DNA of 11,710 nt from Planctomycetota bacterium (GTDB taxonomy: Bacteria; Planctomycetota; UBA1135; GCA-002686595). The stretch covers positions 1 to 11,710 of the forward strand of contig JABFRZ010000226.1 in assembly GCA_013140785.1 (NCBI GenBank), given 5' to 3'. The translations under genes and the position numbers were made by a program. The notes under the pieces were generated by a model. The model did no database searches and had not been told where the DNA came from. It saw nothing but the letters and a program-made list of their open reading frames with translations. Below are positions 1 through 8,219 of this stretch, in pieces; positions within the stretch are counted from its first letter, which is position 1; every line of letters begins with the position of its first letter.

Positions 1-494
1 CCGAGCGCCGCCAGCTCGGCGCGCCCGACCTCGGGCACGAACAGGATGCAGTGCGGGTTGCCGAGATCGACCAGGGTCGCGCGCACTGCGCGTTCTCCCA
101 GCGCGATCACGCTCTCACGCTCGAGTAGGCGCGGCACGCCGAGCTCGGCCTTCGCGCCGACGATCTCGCGCCCACGCCACAGGCAGCTCACGCGCCGCGG
201 CCCACCGTCGGTCTCGATGACGAGCTCGCCCTCTGCGTGCTGGCTCTCGACCGCCCAGCGCGCCAGCGCACGCAAGCCGTTGCCGCAGGCCTCGGCGCGG
301 CTACCGTCCTGGTTGTAGACGAGCATGCGGCAATCGCCGCCCGCAAGCGGGCGCGCGCCCAGCAACAGTCCGTCCAGCCCGTGGCGAACGCACAGCTCGC
401 GCGCGAGCGCCGCCGGATCGGCGGGCTCGTGCTCGAAGGCGTCGAGCACCGCGAAGCGGTTGCCCGCGGCCGAATAGAAGCGCGGGTCAGGCAC
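1..494 (-). CDS. dapF: Diaminopimelate epimerase, N-terminal part (gene runs off the left edge)
   Basis: Converts LL-2,6-diaminopimelate to the meso form, the last-but-one step to lysine and the source of the peptidoglycan cross-linking residue; the enzyme is cytosolic and needs no cofactor. About 164 codons are inside the window, out of a usual 270-290. Seen in the translation: an N-terminal AAGNRFAVLDAF segment (residues 9-20) matching the family's GNDF region, YNQDGS at 60-65, the catalytic ACGNGLR with Cys70, and LGNPHC near residue 150. The second catalytic Cys, in the C-terminal half, lies outside the window. The start is a GTG at 492-494, overlapping the end of rnhC by 8 bases, so translational coupling is likely; no strong ribosome-binding site is visible. 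Oddities: Arg replaces the usual Asp of GNDF, and the usual GxGADG motif is shortened to HGLDG (38-42). Identification rests on the CGNGxR and GNPH motifs and is secure; that it is active is inferred. Confidence 0.93.
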   Translation of the reverse strand, partial: MPDPRFYSAAGNRFAVLDAFEHEPADPAALARELCVRHGLDGLLLGARPLAGGDCRMLVYNQDGSRAEACGNGLRALARWAVESQHAEGELVIETDGGPRRVSCLWRGREIVGAKAELGVPRLLERESVIALGERAVRATLVDLGNPHCILFVPEVGRAELAAL

Positions 495-1355
495 GGATCT
501 TCTGGGTGTTCTTGAAGTGGAGCTTGGCCACGCGCGCGAGCGCCTCGCGTCCGTGCAGCTTCACGAACTCGCGCGCCGAGCGGTCGGTGGGTTCGCCCGC
601 GCCCTTGCGCAGCTCGACCACGAACTCCTCGGAGAGCTTCTTCAGCCCCTCGAGGAACAGGTTGCGCGCGATCACGCTGGCCGCGGCCACCACGGGCTCG
701 CGTTCGGCCTTCGTGCGCTGGTGCTGGTCGACAAGTTCGCCGCCGACGAGCTGGTGGCGAACTTGTCGACCAGCACCAGCGCGCCGGGCTGCGCCAGCTT
801 CTTGATGCAGCGTGCGTGCAGCTCGGCCAGGAGCGGGTTCAGGTTCTTGTAGCGCGGGTGCTCAAGGTTGTAGTCGGCCGGCTCGAGCACCTCGGCCGCG
901 AAGGCGTAGCGCTGCTCGAGCGCCGGCGCGAGCACGCGGATGCGCGCGTCCGAGAGCGTCTTGCTGTCGGCCACGCCGGCCTTCACCAGCTCGGCGCGCT
1001 CCGCGGGGCTGGCGCGCACGGCCACGACCACCAGCGGCCCGAAGTAGTCGCCCTTGCCGGCCTCGTCGCTGCCGATCAGCGTGCGCGCACCGACCTGGAT
1101 CGGCGCGTCGATCTCGCGCGCGGCTGCCGCTGCGGCCTGGGCGCCCGCCAGGTAGCGTTCGACGAAGCCCTGCACCGCGCCGCCCTGCAGCACCAGCTTC
1201 CCCGAACGGTAGAGGGTGGCCACGACGCCCTCGCCCTTGAGGCTGAAGCGCGCGTGCGCGACCGAGCGCGGCTCGAAGTCGCCGCCCGCGAGCTCGCGCT
1301 CGAGCCGTGCCTGCGCAGCCAGCGCGAGCTGGAACACGAGAGTCTCCTGGGGCAT
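487..1355 (-). pseudogene. rnhC: Ribonuclease HIII, frame broken by an inverted duplication
   Basis: RNase HIII cleaves the RNA strand of RNA-DNA hybrids (primers, R-loops) in the cytosol. The 5' part (1355-672, 227 codons) encodes the family's N-terminal substrate-binding domain (about 1-85) and the catalytic core. IGSDEAGKGDYFGP holds the acidic pair Asp97 and Glu98, and ALVLVDKFA (192-200) holds the third acidic residue, Asp197. After Ala200 the frame turns to nonsense and stops at 672. The rest of the enzyme continues in another frame at 714-487: TKAERE (with the fourth acidic residue, Glu, codon 705-703), then VVAAASVIARN and a typical tail ending KLHFKNTQKIRA. The break coincides exactly with a 27-base inverted repeat (715-782). 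Removing 41 bases (loop plus second arm) rejoins the two parts in frame, but then about 15-20 residues normally present between the third Asp and TKAE would be missing, so native sequence was also lost. As written, no single product has all four acidic residues. This is either a real pseudogene or an assembly error. ATG at 1353-1355 is the natural start. Confidence 0.88.
715..782. repeat. Perfect 27-base inverted repeat with a 14-base loop, inside rnhC
   Basis: The left arm is 715-741, the loop 742-755 and the right arm 756-782; the arms are exact reverse complements and matching stops just outside them. Read on the minus strand the right arm encodes ALVLVDKFA, the native RNase HIII strand that carries the third catalytic Asp. 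Read on the plus strand, the left arm encodes the same peptide and then continues through the loop as ADELV, a plausible native continuation. The block therefore looks like 41 bases of the gene copied in reverse orientation next to themselves. It could extrude a strong hairpin. Confidence 0.97.
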
Positions 1356-1460
1356 GCGCGCCTAGATTCTGGCACTCGCGCGGGTTGCCCGGAAGCACGC
1401 GCATCGGAACACTGGGGCTTCTTCGCCGCCCGCGCCCCCCCCTTCGAGTGCATCCATCCC

Positions 1461-1465
1461 AGGAG
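1461..1465 (+). promoter_or_regulatory. Ribosome-binding site of cbs
   Basis: AGGAG lies 7 bases before the GTG at 1473. It fixes the start there although the reading frame stays open far upstream on the plus strand. Confidence 0.8.
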
Positions 1466-1472
1466 CTCCGCC

Positions 1473-2858
<1,386 letters not shown>

Positions 2859-2872
2859 GGCCCAGGCAGGTT

Positions 2873-2922
2873 GGTCGGCGGCGCAAAGCTTCCCCCTCAG
2901 GTCGTTTGATACGCCGCCGACC
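2873..2922. terminator. Candidate hairpin in the convergent gap between cbs and the response regulator
   Basis: An 11-base perfect inverted repeat (GGTCGGCGGCG at 2873-2883, its complement at 2912-2922) with a 28-base loop starts 14 bases after the cbs stop. No clear T-run follows, so a terminator role is inferred from position alone. The loop contains TTCCCCCT (2890-2897), which recurs at 2978-2985 in the same gap. Confidence 0.35.
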
Positions 2923-3051
2923 GTCCTTGTCCTGAGACGCAGACTCTATCGCTCTCGCGGCCGCGCGTAATCAGGGTTTCCCCCTAGGCGCGCCGCGGAC
3001 TTCAGGTAGCGACAGAGCCGTCGCGGCGTCACTCGCGCGCAATGAGGACGC

Positions 3052-3702
3052 TCACTCGAGCGTCGTCAGCCCCTCGCGCACCGCGTACTTCGTGAGTTCG
3101 GCCACGCTGTGCAGGCCGACCTTCTGCGCGATGTTGCGCCGGTGGGTCTCGATGGTCTTGACCGCGAGGTCGAGCCGGGCGCCGATCTCCTTCGAGGTCT
3201 TGCCCTCGGCCATCAGCTTCAGGACCTCGCGCTCGCGCGCGCCCAGGAGCTCGAAGGCGGACGAAGACTCGCCGCCCGACGGCACGCTCCAGCTCTCCAA
3301 CAGGCTGCCGGTGATCCTGGGCGAGAGATAGTGCTCGCCACGCGACGCGGCCTGGACGGCGCGCAGCAAGTCGTCGCTGGCCGACTCTTTCAAGACATAG
3401 GCCGCGGCTCCGGCGCGGATCATGTTGCGGACGTAGCGCTTGTCCGCGTGCGTGGAGAGGGCCACGACTCGGACCGTCGGCTGCTCCTTGCGCAAGCGCT
3501 GGGTCGCCTCGATGCCGTTCATGCCCTTCATGCCGACGTCCATGACGACCACGTCGGGACGAGACGCAGCCGCGGCCACGAGCGCCGAGTGTCCGTCCTC
3601 GGCCTCACCCACCACCTGGATGCCCGGCGTGCCCTCGAGGATCTTGCGCAGCCCCTCGCGCATCAGGCGGTGATCGTCCACCAACAGCACGCGTAGGGTC
3701 AT
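3052..3702 (-). CDS. LuxR/NarL-family response regulator
   Basis: Cytosolic transcription regulator activated by phosphotransfer, very probably from the kinase encoded just upstream. 216 residues, standard for the family. Receiver domain 1-120: acidic pair Asp9-Asp10, phosphoacceptor Asp55 in VVVMDVGM, Ser/Thr at 83-84 and Lys105 in YVLKES. Helix-turn-helix of the LuxR type at about 150-212: LLGAREREVLKLMAEGKTSK followed by VKTIETHRRNIAQKVG. The ATG at 3702 overlaps the kinase's TGA (ATGA), so the two are translationally coupled. A longer reading to 4083 in the same frame merely overlaps the kinase gene and contains no receiver sequence. The target genes are unknown; the repeated TTCCCCCT boxes downstream are only a speculative binding site. 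Confidence 0.95.
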   Translation of the reverse strand: MTLRVLLVDDHRLMREGLRKILEGTPGIQVVGEAEDGHSALVAAAASRPDVVVMDVGMKGMNGIEATQRLRKEQPTVRVVALSTHADKRYVRNMIRAGAAAYVLKESASDDLLRAVQAASRGEHYLSPRITGSLLESWSVPSGGESSSAFELLGAREREVLKLMAEGKTSKEIGARLDLAVKTIETHRRNIAQKVGLHSVAELTKYAVREGLTTLE

Positions 3703-5321
3703 GCGCCGGGTTCCCGGTCGGTTTCGAGCGGAGCGACGAGGGTCACGCACGTGCCTCTGCCCGCCGCCGTGGCGATGATCATCTCTCCACCCAGGTGGCT
3801 CAGGCGTTCGCGGATCGCGGTCAGGCCGAGCCCGCGGCTGCCCACGACGCGTGGATCGAAGGCCTGGCCGTCGTCCTCGACGGAGATGCGCAGGGCGTCG
3901 GCCCCGCGCTCCAGGCGCACGCGCGTGCGGCTCGCGCCGGCGTGCTTGGCAACGTTGATCAGGAGCTCGCGCACGGCGCGGAAGAGCAGCACCCGCAGGC
4001 GCTCGGACAGGGGGCTTGCGTCCTCCGGGCCCTCGTGGGTGATGTCGAGACCGTAGGTGCGCGCGACGTCCTCGACCAGCCACTGCAGCGCGGGCTCGAA
4101 GCCCAAGTCGTGCAGGATCGGCGGCGAGAGCTGGAAGGTGAGCGAGCGCGCGGACTGGTTGGCCTGGTCCACCAGCTCCAGGATCTCGCGGATCTCGTCG
4201 CGCTGGGCCTCGCCGCGCCGCTCCAGGAGCTGCGCGAGCTTGAGGCGTGTCAGCGTGATCGTCTGGTTGAGCCCGTCGTGTAGGTCGAGCGCTAGCCGCC
4301 GGCGCTCGTGCTCCTCGGCCAGCAGGAGCTCGCTGGCCAGCGATTCCACCTGCTCCTTGCGTAGCGCCTCGATCTCGTCGCGCGCACGCTGCAGCTGCGC
4401 TTGGACCTCCTTGTAGCGCGTCACGTCCTCGGAAATCCCGGCGATCCGGTAGACGTGGTCGTGCTCGTCGCGGATGGGGAAGGCCCGATCGTGGATCCAG
4501 CGCACGCTCTCGTCCGCGCGCAACAGTCGATACTCGACGTCATAGGTGCCGCGCGTCGCGCCGCCCAGGAACGCCTTCACCATGCGCTCGCGGTCTTCGG
4601 GATGGATGTCGTGGGACCAACTGCGCGGATCGTCGTACAGGCTCTGGCACGAACGACCCCAGACGGCCTCGTAGGCCGGACTGACGTAGAGCACCTTCTT
4701 CACAGCCGCGCCGTCGTCCCACTCGGTCAGGTAGAAGACCTCGCGGATCGACTCGGTGACCTGACGAAAGCGCTCCTCCTGGGCCCGATGACGCTCATCC
4801 AAGTGCTTGCGCTCGATGGCGATCCCCGCGAGGTGCGCCGTCGTGGCGATGAACACGAGTTCGGCCGGAAGCGGCTTGCGCGGCTCCGCGTAGTACATGG
4901 CGAAGGTCCCGAGCACCTCGCCCACCGAAGAGAAGACCGGCTCCGACCAGCAGGCGCGAAACTCGGCCTGACGCGCGAGCTCGCGGAACGGCGCCCAGTT
5001 GGGATGCGTGAGCACGTCCTCGACGATCACGCGCCGCTTCAGCGCGGCCGCGGCTCCGCACGAACCTATGTGCGGCCCGATCTCCATGCCATCCACCGCA
5101 CGCACGTAGAAGTCGGGCAGGCTCGGAGCCGCCCCGCTCCGCAGCCGGCGCGTCTCGTCGAGCAGCAGGATCGAGCAGCGCAGATCCGGGAAGCATTCCT
5201 CGACGCTCTTCGTGAGCGTCCCGAGCACCTCGCCGAGCGGCGCGCCGCGCGCCAACTCCTGCAGCACCTGGTTGCGCCCGCGCAGGATCTGTTCGGTAGC
5301 CGAGGCTTCCTCCTTTGCCAT
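3699..5321 (-). CDS. Soluble GAF-PAS sensor histidine kinase (HisKA_3 / NarL-partner type)
   Basis: 540 residues with no membrane segment, so it should sense a cytosolic signal. Domains in order: GAF at about 20-172 (with IGSCGAAAALKRRVIVEDVL and a GEVLGTFAMYY strand); PAS/PAC at about 183-305 (VLYVSPAYEAVWGR, IHPEDRERM, YRIAGISEDVTRYKE); coiled linker 306-338; dimerisation and phosphoacceptor box ERRRLALDLHDGLNQT with His348; ATPase domain about 440-532 with N-box RELLINVAKHAG (Asn456), G1 box VEDDGQAFD (483-485) and G2 box GLGLTAIRERL. This is the complete set for an active HisKA_3 kinase pairing with NarL/LuxR-type regulators, as found next to it. The ligands of the GAF and PAS domains cannot be told: there is no obvious haem or flavin signature. 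The ATG at 5319-5321 is chosen by fit to the domain start; only weak ribosome-binding sequence precedes it. Confidence 0.95.
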   Translation of the reverse strand: MAKEEASATEQILRGRNQVLQELARGAPLGEVLGTLTKSVEECFPDLRCSILLLDETRRLRSGAAPSLPDFYVRAVDGMEIGPHIGSCGAAAALKRRVIVEDVLTHPNWAPFRELARQAEFRACWSEPVFSSVGEVLGTFAMYYAEPRKPLPAELVFIATTAHLAGIAIERKHLDERHRAQEERFRQVTESIREVFYLTEWDDGAAVKKVLYVSPAYEAVWGRSCQSLYDDPRSWSHDIHPEDRERMVKAFLGGATRGTYDVEYRLLRADESVRWIHDRAFPIRDEHDHVYRIAGISEDVTRYKEVQAQLQRARDEIEALRKEQVESLASELLLAEEHERRRLALDLHDGLNQTITLTRLKLAQLLERRGEAQRDEIREILELVDQANQSARSLTFQLSPPILHDLGFEPALQWLVEDVARTYGLDITHEGPEDASPLSERLRVLLFRAVRELLINVAKHAGASRTRVRLERGADALRISVEDDGQAFDPRVVGSRGLGLTAIRERLSHLGGEMIIATAAGRGTCVTLVAPLETDREPGA

Positions 5322-5455
5322 GGCTTCATTGTGCCCCGGGAAGGCGAGAACAGGGAATTCGGTCGGGCGAGGAGGCGAGGCGGGCGTCCCCGCTCCTCCC
5401 GGGGCTGCCGGGCTCAGGTCGCTCTCCCGCGCAGGGATCGCTAGTGTCCCGCGGC
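5322..5455. promoter_or_regulatory. Divergent promoter region between the kinase and porin genes
   Basis: 134 non-coding bases separate two divergent starts, so at least two promoters must lie here or the genes are read from within one another. I see no convincing -35/-10 pair. A 9-base inverted repeat (GCCCCGGGA at 5333-5341, complement at 5397-5405) flanks a G-rich stretch and could be a regulator site, though such repeats arise easily at this GC content. Confidence 0.4.
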
Positions 5456-6667
5456 ATGAGAGCTCGAGCGGAAGCCCGTGGAGTGCTGGCGCTCGCTCTG
5501 ACGGGCTGCACGGCTACCAGGGTGGATCCTGGCGCCCCACAGGCGGAGAAGTTCCGCATCGCCACGGCCGACGGGCGCGATTGGCTCGAGTTCGGCGCGT
5601 TGGTGCAGACCCTTGCGCGCGTGAGCGACGACGCGCGCGACCCGCGCAGCGACTTTGCGCTGAAGCGCGTGCGGCCCGAGATCGGGGGCCAGCTCGCGGG
5701 CGGCCTCGCCTTCAACCTCGAGCCGAACTTCGGCGCCGACGAGGTCGAGCTCGAGGAGGCCTGGGTCGGCCCGTTGCTCTTCGGGGGCAACGCCACGCTC
5801 CATCTCGGACGCATGAAGGCGCCCTTCAGTCTCGAAGAGGTGCGCAGCCGGCGCCACATCGACTTCCCCTTCTTCTCGATAGTGAACCAGCTCGTGCCGG
5901 CCGAAGACCACGGCGCGTTCCTGCTCGGGCACAGCGCGGACGGACGCTTCGAGTACGGCGCAGCGCTCTACAACGGAACCGGAGGCGCCGACACGAACGG
6001 CAGCAAGGACGTTTGCCTGCGGCTGATGGCGCATCCGTTCATGGACGAGTCGGGGTCCGCGCTCGAGTACCTGCAGTTCGGCTTGGCGGGAACCGCGGGC
6101 GTGCAGAATGAGAGCCTCGCCGGCGAAGCGATCCAGAACGAGTTCAAGCTCGACGTGTTGCCGTTCACCGCCGACGCGCGCCTCTCCGGCTCGCGTGAGC
6201 GCTTGGGGCTCGAGCTGGCCTGGTTCCGCGGGCCGTGGTTCGTGCAGAGCGAATACCTCGGTGTGCAGCAGGAGATGTCGAGCGCCGCCGGCGACGAGGA
6301 CGTGCGCCTGCACGGTGGCTACGTGACGCTCGCGCACGTGCTCACCGGCGAGTCGAAGTCCTTCGGCGGCGTGGCGCCGGCCGAGCCCTACGACTTCGCC
6401 GCCGGGACCGGGCGCGGCGCGTGGGTCGTGGCCGTGCGCTATTCGATCCTGAGCCTCGACGACGACCTCGAGGCCGCCTTGATCGTGCCCGGCAATTTCA
6501 CCGACCAGATCCAGACCGGTTCGGTGGGGTTGGATTGGATCCCGAACGCTCACGCGATCCTGCGCGCGGCCGTGGTCGGGAGCTACTACGAGGGCGACGT
6601 GCGCCTCGACACGGGCAGCGGCGACCGCGAGGCCGCGTTGCTGCTCGAGTTCCAACTCCACTATTGA
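5456..6667 (+). CDS. Outer-membrane β-barrel porin, phosphate-selective OprO/OprP-like
   Basis: 403 residues. Predicted channel across the outer membrane. Visible features: a short N-terminal export signal, KFRIATADGRDWLEFGALVQ (a typical first strand of the OprO/OprP family), alternating hydrophobic strands rich in Gly and aromatic residues throughout, the segment HLGRMKAPFSLEEVRSRRHI (residues 118-137) that resembles the family's GRMK/PF motif, and a C-terminal strand ending in an aromatic residue (LLEFQLHY), which is the barrel-assembly signal. Substrate is unknown; phosphate selectivity cannot be judged. The signal is odd: LALALTGC ends in a lipoprotein-type box (Leu15-Thr16-Gly17-Cys18) with a short hydrophobic core, unusual for a porin. 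The start at 5456 puts that signal at the N-terminus; the frame is open upstream to 5315 but the extra residues resemble no secretion signal. No Shine-Dalgarno is evident. Followed after 56 bases by the persulfide dioxygenase gene in the same direction. Confidence 0.8.
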   Translation: MRARAEARGVLALALTGCTATRVDPGAPQAEKFRIATADGRDWLEFGALVQTLARVSDDARDPRSDFALKRVRPEIGGQLAGGLAFNLEPNFGADEVELEEAWVGPLLFGGNATLHLGRMKAPFSLEEVRSRRHIDFPFFSIVNQLVPAEDHGAFLLGHSADGRFEYGAALYNGTGGADTNGSKDVCLRLMAHPFMDESGSALEYLQFGLAGTAGVQNESLAGEAIQNEFKLDVLPFTADARLSGSRERLGLELAWFRGPWFVQSEYLGVQQEMSSAAGDEDVRLHGGYVTLAHVLTGESKSFGGVAPAEPYDFAAGTGRGAWVVAVRYSILSLDDDLEAALIVPGNFTDQIQTGSVGLDWIPNAHAILRAAVVGSYYEGDVRLDTGSGDREAALLLEFQLHY

Positions 6668-6723
6668 GAGCCGGCGACTCGCGCCGAACTAGACTGGGCA
6701 CCGTTCCAAGCGAAGCACGCACC

Positions 6724-8118
6724 ATGCACCTCGAGCAGATCTACCTCGGCTGTCTCTCGCAGGCCTCCTACCTGATCGTGGACGAAGAGACGAAGACCGC
6801 CGCGGTCGTGGACCCGCGCCGCGACGTCGAGATCTACCTGGATGCGGCGCGAAAACTGGGCGCGACCATCCGCCACGTGCTCCTGACGCACTTCCACGCC
6901 GACTTCCTGGCCGGGCACCTCGAACTGCGCGCGCGCACCGGCGCCACGATCCACCTAGGCGCGCGCGGCCAGGCCGAGTACCCGGTCGAGCCGATGCGCG
7001 ACGGCGGCGAGCTCGTGTTCGGCGACGTGCGCCTCACCTTCCTCGAGACGCCCGGGCACACGCCGGAGTCGGTGTGCATCGTCGTGTTCGACCGCGCCAA
7101 GGACGCGCACAAGCCCGTGGCCGTGCTCACGGGCGACACGCTCTTCATCGGTGACGTCGGGCGCCCTGACCTGATGGTCGCGGCCGGCATGAAGGCCGAG
7201 GACTTGGCCGGAATGCTGCACGACTCGCTGCAGAAGCTCCTGGCGCTGCCCGACGAGACGCTCGTCTATCCCGGCCACGGCGCGGGCTCGGCCTGCGGCA
7301 AGAACATTTCCAGCGACACGAGCTCGACGATCGGGAAGCAGAAGCGGCTCAACTACGCGCTGCAGCCGATGTCCAGGCCCGAGTTCGTGCGCTTGGTGAC
7401 GTGCGACCAGCCCAGCGTGCCCGCGTACTTTTCGCACGACGCGCGGCTCAACCGCAGCGAGCACGAGACGCTCGAGGGCATGCTGCAGCGCGCGCGCACG
7501 CCGCTCGCGCTCGAGCAAGCTCTGCGCTCCGCACGCGAGGGCGCACAGCTCGTGGACACGCGCCATGCCGACGACTTCGCGCTCGAGCACGTCAAGGGCT
7601 CCGTCAACATCGGCCTGTGGGGCCGCTACGCGAGCTGGGCCGGCACGCTGCTCGACCCGGCGCAGCCGATCGTGCTCGTGACCGACCCCGGCAAGGAAAA
7701 GGAGTCCGCCGTACGTCTCGGACGCATCGGCTTCGACCGCGTCGTCGGCGTGCTCGCGGGCGGCATCGCCGCGGCGCGCGCCGAGCCCGGTCTGCTCGCG
7801 GGCAATCGCCGCTTCACGCCCGACTCGCTCGCACGCGCGCTCGCCACGTCCGCGCCCCCGCAAGTCGTGGACGTGCGCACCGACGCCGAATGGGAAGCCG
7901 GCCACATCGATGGCGCGCTGCACGTCGAGCTGAACGGCATCGAACGTGAGACCGCGCGCATCCCGCGCGAGCGCGAACTCGTGGTCGTCTGCAAGGGCGG
8001 CTACCGCTCCTCGATCGGCGCCAGCCTCTTGCGCCGCGCCGGCTTCGAGCGCGTCAGCGACCTCGCCGGCGGCATGGACGCGTGGAACACAAGCCCCGCC
8101 GGCGCGGGCAGGAACTGA
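6724..8118 (+). CDS. CstB-like persulfide dioxygenase-rhodanese fusion
   Basis: 464 residues. Expected to oxidise low-molecular-weight persulfides at a mononuclear iron and handle the sulfur by its rhodanese domain, so it detoxifies sulfide in the cytosol. Metallo-β-lactamase-fold dioxygenase at about 1-245: THFHADFLAGH (His56, His58, Asp60, His65), His112 in ETPGHTPES, Asp138 in TGDTLF, GDVGRPDL (143-150) and PGHGAGSACGK (183-193). By analogy with ETHE1, His56, His112 and Asp138 are the iron ligands; Cys191 matches the extra active-site Cys of Staphylococcus CstB. First rhodanese at about 258-350 has VTDPGKEKES where the active loop should be and no Cys, so it is non-catalytic. Second rhodanese at about 362-456 has the six-residue loop CKGGYRS with Cys423. 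This order (dioxygenase, dead rhodanese, active rhodanese) and the length match CstB rather than stand-alone ETHE1. Start ATG at 6724 fits the family N-terminus; no Shine-Dalgarno is seen. Confidence 0.93.
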   Translation: MHLEQIYLGCLSQASYLIVDEETKTAAVVDPRRDVEIYLDAARKLGATIRHVLLTHFHADFLAGHLELRARTGATIHLGARGQAEYPVEPMRDGGELVFGDVRLTFLETPGHTPESVCIVVFDRAKDAHKPVAVLTGDTLFIGDVGRPDLMVAAGMKAEDLAGMLHDSLQKLLALPDETLVYPGHGAGSACGKNISSDTSSTIGKQKRLNYALQPMSRPEFVRLVTCDQPSVPAYFSHDARLNRSEHETLEGMLQRARTPLALEQALRSAREGAQLVDTRHADDFALEHVKGSVNIGLWGRYASWAGTLLDPAQPIVLVTDPGKEKESAVRLGRIGFDRVVGVLAGGIAAARAEPGLLAGNRRFTPDSLARALATSAPPQVVDVRTDAEWEAGHIDGALHVELNGIERETARIPRERELVVVCKGGYRSSIGASLLRRAGFERVSDLAGGMDAWNTSPAGAGRN

Positions 8119-8152
8119 TGTCGTTCACGAGTTTGTCCGGGTTTCGCCGAAC

Positions 8153-8194
8153 GGAGCGGGGGGCTCGAAGCCCAGGGATCCAGAGACCCGCTCC
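8153..8194 (+). promoter_or_regulatory. Nested stem-loop in the leader of dinD
   Basis: Between the dioxygenase stop and dinD, GGAGCGGG (8153-8160) pairs with CCCGCTCC (8187-8194), and an inner hairpin GGGCT-CGA-AGCCC (8161-8173) lies within. It could end the upstream transcript or shape the dinD leader. No T-run follows. I found no E. coli-type LexA box (CTGT-N8-ACAG) and no GAAC-N4-GTTC in 8119-8219. Confidence 0.3.
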
Positions 8195-8205
8195 CGCGCT
8201 CGACC

Positions 8206-8211
8206 AGGAGG
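8206..8211 (+). promoter_or_regulatory. Ribosome-binding site of dinD
   Basis: AGGAGG lies 8 bases before the ATG at 8220, the strongest such site in the window. It decides against the longer frame that opens at 8082 inside the dioxygenase gene. Confidence 0.85.
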
Positions 8212-8219
8212 GCCCGCCC

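Noticed and set aside
715..782. The rnhC inverted repeat as an insertion-sequence end or invertible promoter
   Set aside because: No transposase or recombinase gene and no target duplication is nearby, and the repeat is made of rnhC's own coding sequence.
816..1472. A plus-strand N-terminal extension of cbs, open in frame for over 200 codons
   Set aside because: It lies antisense to rnhC, has the repetitive composition of a high-GC shadow frame, and the AGGAG-led GTG at 1473 gives a normal Cbs N-terminus.
3703..4083. A longer form of the response regulator starting at 4083
   Set aside because: The added part overlaps the kinase ATPase domain in another frame and shows no domain; the ATGA overlap at 3699-3702 gives the standard receiver start.
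4401..5444. A 347-codon plus-strand reading frame opposite the kinase
   Set aside because: It is antisense to clear GAF and PAS coding sequence and has no recognisable motif.
5441..6661. A 406-codon minus-strand frame opposite the porin
   Set aside because: Composition (His, Arg, Ala, Val-rich repeats) is that of a shadow of GC-rich coding DNA; the plus strand encodes a coherent β-barrel.
6955..7923. A 322-codon minus-strand frame opposite the persulfide dioxygenase
   Set aside because: Shadow of a gene whose plus-strand motifs are complete.
8119..8150. A possible LexA operator (GTTC-N7-GTTC-like spacing) before dinD
   Set aside because: The second half-site does not match; no accepted LexA consensus fits.
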